Assembly: GCA_004293045.1 (NCBI GenBank)
Contig: RDXY01000005.1
Span: 1 to 64,000, forward strand
Source of the DNA: Flavobacteriia bacterium
Lineage (GTDB): Bacteria; Bacteroidota; Bacteroidia; Flavobacteriales; Flavobacteriaceae
Length of the DNA stretch: 64,000 bases
Direction: 5' to 3'
Part shown: one piece after another, positions 7,855-16,048 of the stretch
Layout: every line of letters starts with the position of its first letter
Numbering within the stretch: the first letter of the stretch is position 1
Notes under the pieces: generated by a model
The model's database searches: none
The model's input: only the letters and a program-made list of their open reading frames with translations
Told to the model about the DNA's origin: nothing
Position numbers and translations under genes: made by a program

Positions 7855-10731
7855 TTACCCCACCAAATTAATAATTTTGCCTGGAACTATAATCACTTTA
7901 TTTGGTGTTCTTCCTTGTAATTGCGCATGTGTGCGTTCATCTGCCATTACGATTTCTTCAATTTGAGCGGCTGTTAAGTCTAACGGTAACTTAATTGTAA
8001 ATCGCATTTTTCCATTGAATGAAACCGGATATTCTTTTTCAGATTCAACCAAATATTTTTCTTCAAATTTTGGAAAAGCAACTGTTGCAATCGAATCTTC
8101 GTGACCTAAAGCACTCCATAATTCTTCTGCAATATGCGGTGCATATGGTGAAACTAAAATGGCTAAAGGCTCTAAAATAGCTCGATGGTTGCATTTTAAT
8201 TGTTGCAATTCGTTCACGCAAATCATGAATTGAGAAACCGAGGTGTTGAAGGAAAAATTCTCAATGTCTTCGGTTACTTTTTTAATGGTTTTATGTAACG
8301 ACTTATACATTTCTGCCGTAGGTTCATCGTTTATTATAACCGAACCGTTGTCATCAAAATACAAACGCCATAATTTTTTCAAGAATCCGGAAACACCAGT
8401 AATTCCTGCCGTGTTCCAAGGTTTAGATTGCTCTAAAGGCCCTAAAAACATTTCGTACAAACGCAGTGTATCAGCTCCGTATTCTTCACAAATATCATCT
8501 GGTGAAACAACATTATACTTTGATTTCGACATTTTTTCGACTTCTCGACCAACAATGTATTTGCCCTCTTCTAAAACGAATTCGGCATTAGCATAATCAG
8601 CATATAAAGGATGTGCTTTGAATTTTTCTATATTTAATTCGTTCGTAATATCATTGATACAAGATAAATCAACGTGAATTGATTGAACATTTTTATCTTT
8701 TATCAAACCTCTTGAGAACAAAGTTTTTGAATCTTCACTTCTATACACAAAAGCACTCATCCCCAAAATCATTCCCTGATTGATTAGTTTTTTAAATGGT
8801 TCTTCAGTAGGAGCATAACCCCTATCTTTTAAGAATTTATTCCAAAAACGAGCATACAATAAATGTCCCGTAGCGTGTTCGCTTCCGCCAATGTATAAAT
8901 CTACGCTTTCCCAATATTTAAGCGTTTCTTCATTAGCAAAATCTTCTGTATTATGCGCATCCATATAACGCATCCAATACCAAGAAGAGCCTGCCCAACC
9001 TGGCATCGTGTTCAATTCTAACGGGAAAACGTTTACATTATCTATCAACTCACAACTCACAACTTGCGACTTTTCAACGTCCCAAGCCCAAACCGTTGCG
9101 TTTCCTAATGGCGGTTGCCCGTCTTCTGTTGGCAAGTATTTTTCTACTTCTGGTAAAACAATGGGTAAGTGTTTTTTGTCAATCATTTGTGGCAAGCCAT
9201 TCACATAATATACAGGAAAAGGTTCGCCCCAATAACGTTGGCGAGAAAAAACGGCATCCCGTAAGCGGTAATTTATTTTGGCATTTCCTGCACCTAACTC
9301 TTCTAATGCTTCGATGGCTTTTTTCGTTCCGTTTTTGTAATCTAATCCGTTTAAGAAATCAGAATTTACCAATTCGAATCCCCCTTTTTCACCATAAGCG
9401 GCTTCTGAAATATCTTGGTTGAAAATATTTTTTATTTCTGGCATTCCGGACGTTCCTTTGAAGAAATTCGCGAAAGCATAATCACGCTCATCGCCACAAG
9501 GAACGGCCATAACAGCACCTGTTCCGTAACCCGCCAACACATAATCGCCAATCCAAATTGGAATGGGTTCTTTTGTGAAAGGATGTTCGGCATACGCTCC
9601 AGAAAATACGCCTGAAATCGTTTTTACATCAGCCATTCTTTCGCGTTCTGAACGTTTTGCAGTGGCTTCCACATAAGCTTCCACAACAGCTTTTTGTTCT
9701 GGGGTGGTAATTTCTTTCACCAATTCGTGTTCGGGTGCCAATGTCATAAAAGTTACTCCAAAGATTGTATCAGGTCTGGTCGTAAATACTTCAACTTGAA
9801 ACTTGGAACCTAAAACTTGAAACCTAACTGTAGCTCCGACAGATTTTCCAATCCAATTGCGTTGTGATTCTTTGATAGATTCACTCCAATCGATGTCGTT
9901 TAAACCTTGTAATAATCGCTCTGCATAGGCAGAAATTCGCATACTCCATTGGGTCATTTTCTTACGAACAACTGGATGTCCACCACGTTCGGAAACGCCG
10001 TTTACAATTTCGTCATTTGCTAAAACGGTTCCTAAAGCGGCACACCAATTGACTTCGGTTTCGGCTAAATAGGTTAATCTATATTGTAATAAGATTTTTT
10101 GTTGTTGTTCGGATGAAAATGAGTTCCATTCGGTTGCTGAAAAAGGTGCGATATTTTCATCACAAACGGCATTAACTTGCGTGTTTCCATTTTTCTCAAA
10201 TTCTTGTAGTAACGTACAAATGCTTTCTGCTTTATCTGAATTTTTATTGTACCAGGATTCAAATAATTGTATGAAAATCCACTGTGTATGTTTGTAATAG
10301 TCTGGATTTGACGTACGAACTTCTCTGCTCCAATCGAAAGAAAACCCAATTCTGTCTAATTGATTTCTATATCCTTGAATTACATTTCCTGATTTATCGA
10401 CACCACCTTCAATATTCATTCGAGTTGTATCTGCAGGATGTTGCCCAGTTTGAATGGCATATTGTTCTGCAGGTAAACCAAAGGAATCGTACCCTTGCGG
10501 ATGCAATACATTAAAACCTTGATGTCTTTTATAACGCGCTACAATATCCGAAGCAATATACCCTAGCGGATGCCCCACGTGCAAACCTGCTCCCGATGGA
10601 TAAGGAAACATATCTAATACATAGTATTTAGGTAACGGGTTTTGGGCATTGAGTTCTTGGGCTTTAAACGTTTGGTTTTTTGCCCAATAGTGTTGCCATT
10701 TGGCTTCTATTTTTTCGTGGAAATATTTCAT
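7855..10731 (-). CDS. leuS: Leucyl-tRNA synthetase
   Basis: The 958-residue class I synthetase charges tRNA-Leu. The HIGH-type motif is PYPSGAGLHVGHPLGY near residue 45, the CP1 editing domain includes VFTTRPDTIFGVTF near 315, and the KMSKS loop EKMSKSKYNVVSPDD lies near 735. WYWMRYMD and GSEHATGHLLYARFW are also intact. The start MKYFHEKIEAKWQHYW is canonical. Two stretches of coding DNA are odd: residues about 301-312 and 551-562 are encoded by degenerate 7-base tandem repeats like those found between genes here. Both keep the frame and fall in loops. A -7 element (TAAATTTG) lies about 60 bases upstream. Confidence 0.97.
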   Translation of the reverse strand: MKYFHEKIEAKWQHYWAKNQTFKAQELNAQNPLPKYYVLDMFPYPSGAGLHVGHPLGYIASDIVARYKRHQGFNVLHPQGYDSFGLPAEQYAIQTGQHPADTTRMNIEGGVDKSGNVIQGYRNQLDRIGFSFDWSREVRTSNPDYYKHTQWIFIQLFESWYNKNSDKAESICTLLQEFEKNGNTQVNAVCDENIAPFSATEWNSFSSEQQQKILLQYRLTYLAETEVNWCAALGTVLANDEIVNGVSERGGHPVVRKKMTQWSMRISAYAERLLQGLNDIDWSESIKESQRNWIGKSVGATVRFQVLGSKFQVEVFTTRPDTIFGVTFMTLAPEHELVKEITTPEQKAVVEAYVEATAKRSERERMADVKTISGVFSGAYAEHPFTKEPIPIWIGDYVLAGYGTGAVMAVPCGDERDYAFANFFKGTSGMPEIKNIFNQDISEAAYGEKGGFELVNSDFLNGLDYKNGTKKAIEALEELGAGNAKINYRLRDAVFSRQRYWGEPFPVYYVNGLPQMIDKKHLPIVLPEVEKYLPTEDGQPPLGNATVWAWDVEKSQVVSCELIDNVNVFPLELNTMPGWAGSSWYWMRYMDAHNTEDFANEETLKYWESVDLYIGGSEHATGHLLYARFWNKFLKDRGYAPTEEPFKKLINQGMILGMSAFVYRSEDSKTLFSRGLIKDKNVQSIHVDLSCINDITNELNIEKFKAHPLYADYANAEFVLEEGKYIVGREVEKMSKSKYNVVSPDDICEEYGADTLRLYEMFLGPLEQSKPWNTAGITGVSGFLKKLWRLYFDDNGSVIINDEPTAEMYKSLHKTIKKVTEDIENFSFNTSVSQFMICVNELQQLKCNHRAILEPLAILVSPYAPHIAEELWSALGHEDSIATVAFPKFEEKYLVESEKEYPVSFNGKMRFTIKLPLDLTAAQIEEIVMADERTHAQLQGRTPNKVIIVPGKIINLVG
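9045..9079. repeat. Heptamer tract inside leuS (first)
   Basis: On the plus strand the units are TCAACTC, ACAACTC, ACAACTT, GCGACTT and TTCAACG, in exact 7-base register. It encodes part of a poorly conserved loop of LeuS. Confidence 0.75.
9795..9829. repeat. Heptamer tract inside leuS (second)
   Basis: Units CTTGAAA, CTTGGAA, CCTAAAA, CTTGAAA and CCTAACT follow each other in 7-base register. They encode FQVLGSKFQV in the editing domain, just ahead of the conserved FTTRPD. Confidence 0.8.
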
Positions 10732-10758
10732 TTCTATTTTCTATAGTCTATTTTCAGA
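10732..10758. repeat. Heptamer tract upstream of leuS
   Basis: Units TTTCTAT, TTTCTAT, AGTCTAT, TTTCAGA run directly from the leuS start codon into its leader. Confidence 0.7.
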
Positions 10759-10792
10759 TTTACATTCTCGGGTTTAACCGAAAAATAAGGTG

Positions 10793-10800
10793 CAAATTTA
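10793..10800 (-). promoter_or_regulatory. -7 element for leuS (TAAATTTG)
   Basis: TAAATTTG on the minus strand fits TAnnTTTG and lies about 60 bases from the leuS start. No clear -33 box. Confidence 0.4.
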
Positions 10801-10889
10801 CATTTTTATATACTAATGTTAAAACTTTGTTGTTATATTCTATGTAAACAAAATTTCTTTACTATTTTTACACCATAATTAGTAAACTT

Positions 10890-11765
10890 ATGGCACAATC
10901 ATTTGAACAATATCAACGTAGAAGATTAATTTCTTCTTATTTTTCAGTAGTTTTTAGTATTTTTTTAGTGCTGTTTTTATTAGGCGCTTTAGGATTATTT
11001 GTAATTAATTCTGAAAAAATTTCAAACGATTTTAAAGAAAACATTCCTATGACTGTCTATTTTAAAGACGAGGCGAATGATACGATTCTAAATGCCTTTG
11101 ATACTGAATTGAAAAATTCAAAATTTATTAAATCGTATGATTTTGTAACCAAAGCGGAAGCGGCTAAAAACAATCCGGATATAGTAGGTAAAGATTTTAT
11201 GGAGTTTTTAGGATTTAATCCGTTACAGAATTCTTTTGATATTCATTTAAAAAGTGATTATGTAACCAAAGAAGAAATTAAAAAAATAGAAAATAATTTT
11301 AAAAGAAATGGCAATATTTCTGACATCATTTACGATAAAGAATTGGTAGAATTGGTTAACGAAAATGTATCTGAAATTAGCTTTTGGATTTTAATTATTA
11401 GTGCGGTTTTAACTTTTGTAGCGATGTTGTTAATTAATGGCTCTATTCGTTTGTCGGTTTATTCACATCGATTTACCATAAAAACGATGCAAATGGTTGG
11501 AGCTACAAAAACATTTATCAGAAAACCTTTTATAAAAACAAGTATTTTATTAGGAATAATTGGTGCAGTGTTGGCGATTATTGGTTTGGTATTTTTAGCA
11601 TTTTACATTGATGGTTTATTTCCAACTTTAGGCATTGCAAAAGATTATGCAGCTATAGCCATTGTGGCTTTTGGTGTATTGTTAATAGGTATTATTATTA
11701 CTTGGTTGAGTACCTATTTTGCAACTACTCGTTTCTTAAATTTAAGAACCGACGATTTGTACTAG
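10890..11765 (+). CDS. ftsX: Cell-division permease FtsX
   Basis: The 291-residue protein has the FtsX plan: a cytoplasmic N-terminus, a first helix (SVVFSIFLVLFLLGALGLF), a periplasmic domain of about 130 residues, then three C-terminal helices around VLTFVAMLLINGSIRLSVYSHR and ILLGIIGAVLAIIGLVFLAF. With FtsE it forms an ABC-type complex that controls septal peptidoglycan hydrolases. No ftsE is present nearby, which is usual in Bacteroidota. It leads a run of genes (DUF3098, uppP, truB) on the same strand with short gaps, consistent with an envelope/translation operon. Confidence 0.93.
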   Translation: MAQSFEQYQRRRLISSYFSVVFSIFLVLFLLGALGLFVINSEKISNDFKENIPMTVYFKDEANDTILNAFDTELKNSKFIKSYDFVTKAEAAKNNPDIVGKDFMEFLGFNPLQNSFDIHLKSDYVTKEEIKKIENNFKRNGNISDIIYDKELVELVNENVSEISFWILIISAVLTFVAMLLINGSIRLSVYSHRFTIKTMQMVGATKTFIRKPFIKTSILLGIIGAVLAIIGLVFLAFYIDGLFPTLGIAKDYAAIAIVAFGVLLIGIIITWLSTYFATTRFLNLRTDDLY

Positions 11766-11768
11766 TCT

Positions 11769-11800
11769 AGTGAAAAGGGAATAGTAATTAGTGAATAGCA
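11769..11800. repeat. Heptamer tract between ftsX and the DUF3098 gene
   Basis: Units AGTGAAA, AGGGAAT, AGTAATT, AGTGAAT, AGCA lie in 7-base register just after the ftsX stop. Confidence 0.6.
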
Positions 11801-11816
11801 TTTTTATAAAAACATT

Positions 11817-12062
11817 ATGAAAGAAAACTCAAAAAAGCCCGAATTTTTATTCAGTGCTACCAATTATAAAATATTAATTATAGGATTAGTTGTGATTGCT
11901 TTAGGATTCATATTAATGAGTGGTGGAGCCAATGAGAATCCAAATGTATTTAATGAAGACGTATATAGCTTCAGAAGAATAAGATTAGCGCCAACAGTGG
12001 TGTTAATCGGTTTTGGAATTACAATTTATTCGATTTTAAAGAAGTCGAAATCTGAAAATTAA
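11817..12062 (+). CDS. DUF3098 small membrane protein
   Basis: The 81-residue protein has two predicted helices, ILIIGLVVIALGFILMSGG and LAPTVVLIGFGITIYSI, joined by a polar loop containing ENPNVFNEDVYSFRRI. This fits DUF3098, a short Bacteroidota family of unknown role that commonly sits between ftsX and uppP. Its position here follows that pattern. No further motif is visible. It may assist envelope assembly, but that is only inferred from its neighbours. Confidence 0.85.
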   Translation: MKENSKKPEFLFSATNYKILIIGLVVIALGFILMSGGANENPNVFNEDVYSFRRIRLAPTVVLIGFGITIYSILKKSKSEN

Positions 12063-12071
12063 TTTATATTT

Positions 12072-12119
12072 TTTAGATTCTGTGTTTCTAAGAATCTAAG
12101 AATCTAAAAGTCTAAAAAA
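12072..12119. repeat. Octamer tract with inverted arm before uppP
   Basis: CTAAGAAT, CTAAGAAT, CTAAAAGT, CTAAAAAA run in 8-base register up to the uppP start. TTAGATTCT at 12073 is the inverse of AGAATCTAA, so the leader RNA can fold into a hairpin. Confidence 0.6.
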
Positions 12120-12928
12120 TGGATGTATTTCAAGCTATAATCATTGCCATTATTGAAGGTATTACAGAATATTTACCGGTTTCTTCAACAGGTCATATGA
12201 TTTTTGCCAGTTCTTACTTCGGAATTGAAAAAGAAGAATTTGTAAAATTATTTCAGGTTTCTATACAATTTGGTGCCATTTTAGCAGTTGTAGTTTTATA
12301 TTGGAAAAAGTTTTTTGATTTTTCGAAACTACAATTTTTTATAAAATTAGCTTGTGCGGTTGTACCAGCTTTAATTTTAGGAAAATTATTTGATGATAAA
12401 ATAGAAGCCGTTTTAGAACATCCTACTCCTATCGCGATGGTACTAATTATCGGAGGAATAATTTTACTGTTTGTAGATAGATTTTTCAAAAATCCAACCA
12501 TTCATAAAGAAGAAGATATTACCATAAAAAAAGCAGTTACTATTGGCTTTTGGCAATGTTTAGCTATGATGCCAGGCACAAGCAGAAGTGCGGCAAGTAT
12601 CATTGGAGGGATGCAACAGGGGTTAAGTCGTCAAGCGGCTGCAGAATTTTCTTTCTTTTTAGCCGTGCCAACAATGTTAGCAGTTACTTGTTACTCGGTG
12701 TTTTTGAAAACGTATGATAAAAGTGGTTTAAAAGGTTTTGAGTTAATTTTGAAAACAGAAGACAATACTAAAATGTTTATAATTGGAAATTTAGTTGCCT
12801 TTGTGGTAGCGGTTTTAGCTATTAAATTTTTCATTGAAATCATAAAAAAATACGGATTTAAACCTTGGGGTTGGTACAGAATTATCGCAGGAATACTCTT
12901 ATTAGCTTACTTTAATTTATTCAAATAA
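12119..12928 (+). CDS. uppP: Undecaprenyl-diphosphatase
   Basis: The 269-residue, eight-helix membrane enzyme removes a phosphate from undecaprenyl diphosphate, recycling the lipid carrier for peptidoglycan and other surface polymers. The two family signatures are intact: EGITEYLPVSSTGHMIF near residue 14 (catalytic Glu region) and PGTSRSAASIIGGM near residue 152. Length is typical for BacA/UppP. Its stop overlaps the truB start by one base (TAATG), which predicts translational coupling. A short octamer repeat tract fills the leader. Confidence 0.96.
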   Translation: MDVFQAIIIAIIEGITEYLPVSSTGHMIFASSYFGIEKEEFVKLFQVSIQFGAILAVVVLYWKKFFDFSKLQFFIKLACAVVPALILGKLFDDKIEAVLEHPTPIAMVLIIGGIILLFVDRFFKNPTIHKEEDITIKKAVTIGFWQCLAMMPGTSRSAASIIGGMQQGLSRQAAAEFSFFLAVPTMLAVTCYSVFLKTYDKSGLKGFELILKTEDNTKMFIIGNLVAFVVAVLAIKFFIEIIKKYGFKPWGWYRIIAGILLLAYFNLFK

Positions 12929-13632
12929 TGAAAGCAGAAGACTACCAAGAAGGACAAATTTTACTAATTGATAAACCACTTAAATGGTCGTCTTTTCAAG
13001 CCGTAAATAAATTAAAATTTGGCTTAATAAAGGAATTAAAATTACCCAAAAAATTCAAAATTGGTCACGCCGGAACTTTAGATCCATTGGCTTCGGGATT
13101 ATTGCTAATTTGTACCGGAAAATTCACAAAAAGAATAGAAGAATTGCAAGGTCAAGCTAAAGAATATATTGGAACTATTACGGTTGGCTCCACAACACCT
13201 TCATACGATTTAGAAACAGAAATTAACGCCACGTTTCCAACAGAACATATTACAGAAGCTTTAATTAACGAAACGTTACCGCAATTTATAGGTGAAATAG
13301 ATCAAAAACCTCCTGTTTTTTCAGCCATTAAAAAAGACGGAAAAAGGTTGTACGAATCCGCTCGTGCTGGTATAGAAGTGGAAATAAAAACCAGAAAAGT
13401 ATCAGTTTCTGAATTTGAAATTACCAGAATTGCCTTACCCGAAATAGATTTCAGAATTGTATGTAGTAAAGGAACGTACATTCGCTCCATCGCATACGAT
13501 TTTGGTTTGGCTCTTAATTCTGGAGGCCATTTAACGGCACTTCGTAGAACAAAAATCGGTGAGTATTCAGTTGAAAATGCTACGGAACCAGAGGCTTTTA
13601 TTGAAGGATTACAACAATCTCCTTCATCGTAG
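12928..13632 (+). CDS. truB: tRNA pseudouridine-55 synthase
   Basis: The 234-residue enzyme converts U55 to pseudouridine in the T-loop of tRNAs. The catalytic Asp lies in GHAGTLDPLASGLL, KPPVFSAIKKDGKRLYESAR carries the conserved substrate-binding stretch, and CSKGTYIRSIAYDFG is motif III. It begins at the overlapping TAATG after uppP. The 3' end overlaps the convergent thioredoxin-like gene by about 35 bases, so the last codons of each gene are antisense to the other. Confidence 0.96.
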   Translation: MKAEDYQEGQILLIDKPLKWSSFQAVNKLKFGLIKELKLPKKFKIGHAGTLDPLASGLLLICTGKFTKRIEELQGQAKEYIGTITVGSTTPSYDLETEINATFPTEHITEALINETLPQFIGEIDQKPPVFSAIKKDGKRLYESARAGIEVEIKTRKVSVSEFEITRIALPEIDFRIVCSKGTYIRSIAYDFGLALNSGGHLTALRRTKIGEYSVENATEPEAFIEGLQQSPSS

Positions 13633-14188
13633 AAATCCCTTTATCTTCCAAATACCATTTTTGTAACGCTATTTTTGCAGCTTCATCTACAATTCCATTT
13701 TTAGCTTTATAATCTATAATTATGTTTTTTGCGCCTTCTGGTCGTGGTCCCCAATGATTTATTACATTCGAGTTTTCATCTAAAATTATCAATTTTGGAA
13801 TGGATTTAGCCCCATTGGTTAAAAACAGATGGATTAATTCTTCATTTTCATCACGAAACACTAATTTCAAATCTATATTTTTAGAAGCTTCAGCCATTAA
13901 TTTGATAATTGGTAAAATTTGAGCGGCATCGCCACACCAACCTTCTGCTATAACTAACCAAGTTTGGTTTGACTTTAAATTTAGTAGCTTTTTTTCTACT
14001 TCGGCATCTAATTTTATTGTTTTTTCTAACCGATTCATTCGTACTTCATTCAATTCCGAATAGTGTAATAAATCGGCACTTTGTTCTTTTCCTGTCGATT
14101 TTCCTTCACTAATTAATTTCGAAACAATATTTCGATATTCAGTATAGGAATGACTATTTTGTAAAGCAGATTGGATGATAGATTTCAT
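13598..14188 (-). CDS. Thioredoxin-fold protein with a single active-site Cys
   Basis: The 196-residue cytosolic protein shows a thioredoxin fold at about residues 65-160: TWLVIAEGWCGDAAQILP at the active-site position and KSIPKLIILD with the cis-Pro. The usual CxxC is reduced to WCGDA, leaving one Cys, so a classical dithiol exchange is unlikely. A thiol-transferase, bacillithiol-like or purely structural role is possible. The N-terminal 60 residues are helical and unassigned. The 3' end overlaps truB. Related short proteins occur in flavobacteria as 'thioredoxin family'. Confidence 0.8.
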   Translation of the reverse strand: MKSIIQSALQNSHSYTEYRNIVSKLISEGKSTGKEQSADLLHYSELNEVRMNRLEKTIKLDAEVEKKLLNLKSNQTWLVIAEGWCGDAAQILPIIKLMAEASKNIDLKLVFRDENEELIHLFLTNGAKSIPKLIILDENSNVINHWGPRPEGAKNIIIDYKAKNGIVDEAAKIALQKWYLEDKGISTMKEIVVILQ

Positions 14189-14302
14189 AGCGGATGAATT
14201 GTTTTTACAAATTTAAAAATAAATTATGAGCAATTGTGCATTATATGTTATACAGAATTAGAGTTTCTAAATTAAATTGTTTTTTTGATTGCAGATTATA
14301 AT

Positions 14303-14310
14303 TATATTTG
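14303..14310 (+). promoter_or_regulatory. -7 element for pyrH (TATATTTG)
   Basis: TATATTTG lies 19 bases before ATG 14330. A TTG at 14277 is 23 bases upstream, a little far for the -33 box. The element overlaps the longer ORF-track start and rules it out. Confidence 0.6.
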
Positions 14311-14329
14311 CAGCACAAAAAACAACACC

Positions 14330-15037
14330 ATGAGTTACAAAAGAATTCTTCTTAAATTAAGCGGAGAAGCCTTAATGGGCGAAAGACAGTACGGAATTGA
14401 TCCGAAAACTTTAGCAGATTATGCTTCAGAAATCAAGCAAATTCACGACCAAGGTGTAGAAATTGCCATTGTAATTGGCGGAGGAAATATTTTTAGAGGG
14501 GTAGCAGGCGCAAGCAATGGGATGGATAGAGTGCAAGGCGATTATATGGGTATGTTAGCCACAGTTATAAACGGAATGGCATTACAAGGTGCCTTAGAAG
14601 ATGCTGGAATGCCAACACGTTTACAAACCGCATTAAAAATTGAAGCTATTGCCGAACCTTATATCAAAAGAAGAGCTACAAGACACTTAGAAAAAGGTAG
14701 AATTGTAATTTTTGGTGCCGGAACAGGGAATCCCTATTTTACGACTGATACTGCTGCCGTTTTAAGAGGAATTGAAGTAAATTGCGATGTAATTTTAAAA
14801 GGAACTCGAGTAGATGGGGTGTATACAGCAGATCCTGAAAAAGATCCAAGCGCTGTAAAATATGACACCATAACTTTTGATGATGTGTTAGCTAAAGGAT
14901 TAAATGTAATGGACACGACAGCTTTTACATTAAGCCAGGAAAATAAATTGCCAATTATTGTTTTTGATATGAACAAAAAAGGCAATTTATCAAAAATTTG
15001 TAACGGAGAAACAGTAGGAACAACAGTGACAATATAA
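14330..15037 (+). CDS. pyrH: UMP kinase
   Basis: The 235-residue hexameric kinase phosphorylates UMP to UDP. It belongs to the amino-acid kinase fold: [12 protein letters not shown] at the N-terminus, [11 protein letters not shown] for phosphate binding, and [13 protein letters not shown] for the nucleotide. The start MSYKRILLK at 14330 was chosen over the track's 14285 because a -7 promoter lies between them and bacterial homologues start here. frr follows 82 bases downstream, the standard pyrH-frr pair, with an octamer-rich hairpin in the gap. Confidence 0.97.
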   Translation: MSYKRILLKLSGEALMGERQYGIDPKTLADYASEIKQIHDQGVEIAIVIGGGNIFRGVAGASNGMDRVQGDYMGMLATVINGMALQGALEDAGMPTRLQTALKIEAIAEPYIKRRATRHLEKGRIVIFGAGTGNPYFTTDTAAVLRGIEVNCDVILKGTRVDGVYTADPEKDPSAVKYDTITFDDVLAKGLNVMDTTAFTLSQENKLPIIVFDMNKKGNLSKICNGETVGTTVTI

Positions 15038-15098
15038 TTAGATTATTAGAATTTTAGACTACTTAGAATACATTTTAGTCTAACAATCTTTAATCTAA
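15038..15098. repeat. Imperfect inverted octamer repeats between pyrH and frr
   Basis: The arm at 15038-15061 begins TTAGATTATTAG and ends TTTTAGACTA; the arm at 15076-15098 begins TAGTCTAACAATC and ends TTAATCTAA. The second is close to the reverse complement of the first. Within each arm, units of about 8 bases built on TCTAA/TTAGA recur. Confidence 0.6.
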
Positions 15099-15119
15099 AC
15101 ATCTAAAAATCATAAAAAA

Positions 15120-15683
15120 ATGACAGAAGAAATTAACTTTATTATGGATAGCGCAAAAGAATCTATGAATGGATCGGTAGCGCATTTAGAAAAAGAATTT
15201 TTAAACATTAGAGCAGGAAAAGCTTCTCCGCAAATGTTAGGTAGTGTTTTTGTAGATTATTATGGGGCACAAACGGCATTGGCTCAAGTGGCAAATGTTG
15301 TAGCTGCAGACGCAAGAACTTTAACCGTAACGCCTTGGGAAAAAGCCATGTTACAGCCTATTGAAAAAGCGATTATGATTGCTAATTTAGGATTAAACCC
15401 GATGAATAATGGGGATAATATTATCATTAGTATTCCCGCTTTAACAGAAGACAGAAGACGCGAATTAGTAAAACAAGCCAAAGCAGAAGCAGAAGATGCC
15501 AAAGTAGGTATCAGAAACGCCAGAAAAGACGCCAATAGCGACATTAAAAAAGAAGAAAAAAACGGTACATCTGAAGACATCTGTAAAATTGCGGAGGATT
15601 CCGTACAAAAACTAACAGATGCTTTTATTAAGAAAATCGATGAGGTTTTCACAGCTAAAGAAGCTGAAATTATGAAAGTATAG
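15120..15683 (+). CDS. frr: Ribosome recycling factor
   Basis: The 187-residue tRNA-shaped protein splits post-termination ribosomes together with EF-G. Family landmarks are FLNIRAGKASPQMLGSVFVDYYG near residue 27, LTVTPWEKAMLQPIEKAI near 65, and the helical hinge PALTEDRRRELVKQAK near 105, all intact (each quoted only in part here). It completes the pyrH-frr pair. A GC-containing terminator hairpin lies 34 bases after the stop, preceded by a short heptamer tract. Confidence 0.97.
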   Translation: MTEEINFIMDSAKESMNGSVAHLEKEFLNIRAGKASPQMLGSVFVDYYGAQTALAQVANVVAADARTLTVTPWEKAMLQPIEKAIMIANLGLNPMNNGDNIIISIPALTEDRRRELVKQAKAEAEDAKVGIRNARKDANSDIKKEEKNGTSEDICKIAEDSVQKLTDAFIKKIDEVFTAKEAEIMKV

Positions 15684-15693
15684 GTTTTGTTTT

Positions 15694-15720
15694 AGAAAAT
15701 AGAGAATAGAAAATAGAAAA
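15694..15720. repeat. Heptamer tract downstream of frr
   Basis: Units AGAAAAT, AGAGAAT, AGAAAAT, AGAAAAC in 7-base register between frr and its terminator. Confidence 0.65.
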
Positions 15721-15754
15721 CCCTGCAAATAATTTAATTCGCAGGGTTTTTTGT
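15717..15754. terminator. Terminator after frr
   Basis: AAAACCCTGC and GCAGGGTTTT pair around an AT-rich loop, followed by TTTT. It lies between frr and the convergent small membrane-protein cluster. Confidence 0.8.
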
Positions 15755-15762
15755 GTTTTTGA

Positions 15763-15897
15763 TTATTTTTTGTCTAAATATTTCATTAGTTTTTTATATA
15801 ATTTAACAATAGCGATAACTATAATTATCAATATAATAAACATGAGAGTTTGTAATAAAAATAAACCTAAACTAAATTCATTAAAAATTTTTCCCAT
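15763..15897 (-). CDS. Small single-helix membrane protein (44 residues)
   Basis: This frame is too short for the ORF track. It reads MGKIFNEFSLGLFLLQTLMF, then a strongly hydrophobic helix IILIIIVIAIV and a basic tail KLYKKLMKYLDKK, ending in TAA. The tail matches that of the 56-residue protein at 16049-16219 (KLYRKITKYLDKK), so the two are paralogues. It is the last of four small membrane-protein genes downstream of a large lipoprotein gene on the same strand, with gaps of only 15-140 bases. Function is unknown. The paralogy, start codons and shared layout make a real gene more likely than chance. Confidence 0.6.
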   Translation of the reverse strand: MGKIFNEFSLGLFLLQTLMFIILIIIVIAIVKLYKKLMKYLDKK

Positions 15898-15913
15898 AAG
15901 AAAATATTGAAAT

Positions 15914-16033
15914 TTAGGATTTTTTATAAAATTTTATTAAAATTTTAATTAAATATAAGATTGCAATAATAATAAACACATACATAACAACTCTTATTGC
16001 ACCAGTTGTCGAAAAAAATAAAAATGACTTCAT
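15914..16033 (-). CDS. Small single-helix membrane protein (39 residues)
   Basis: The frame reads MKSFLFFSTTGAIRVVMYV, one long hydrophobic helix FIIIAILYLIKILI and a basic end KFYKKS. It is not in the ORF track. It follows the 56-residue gene by 15 bases and precedes the 44-residue gene by 16, on the same strand. The architecture (short N-terminus, one helix, lysine-rich tail) is shared by all members of the cluster, though sequence identity to the other two is weaker. No signal peptidase site is seen, so a membrane-anchored peptide is the simplest reading. Function unknown. Confidence 0.5.
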   Translation of the reverse strand: MKSFLFFSTTGAIRVVMYVFIIIAILYLIKILIKFYKKS

Positions 16034-16048
16034 AACTATTAAATTAAT

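Noticed and set aside
9008-9615. Several plus-strand ORFs of 66-108 residues
   Set aside because: All are shadows of leuS, which is intact on the other strand.
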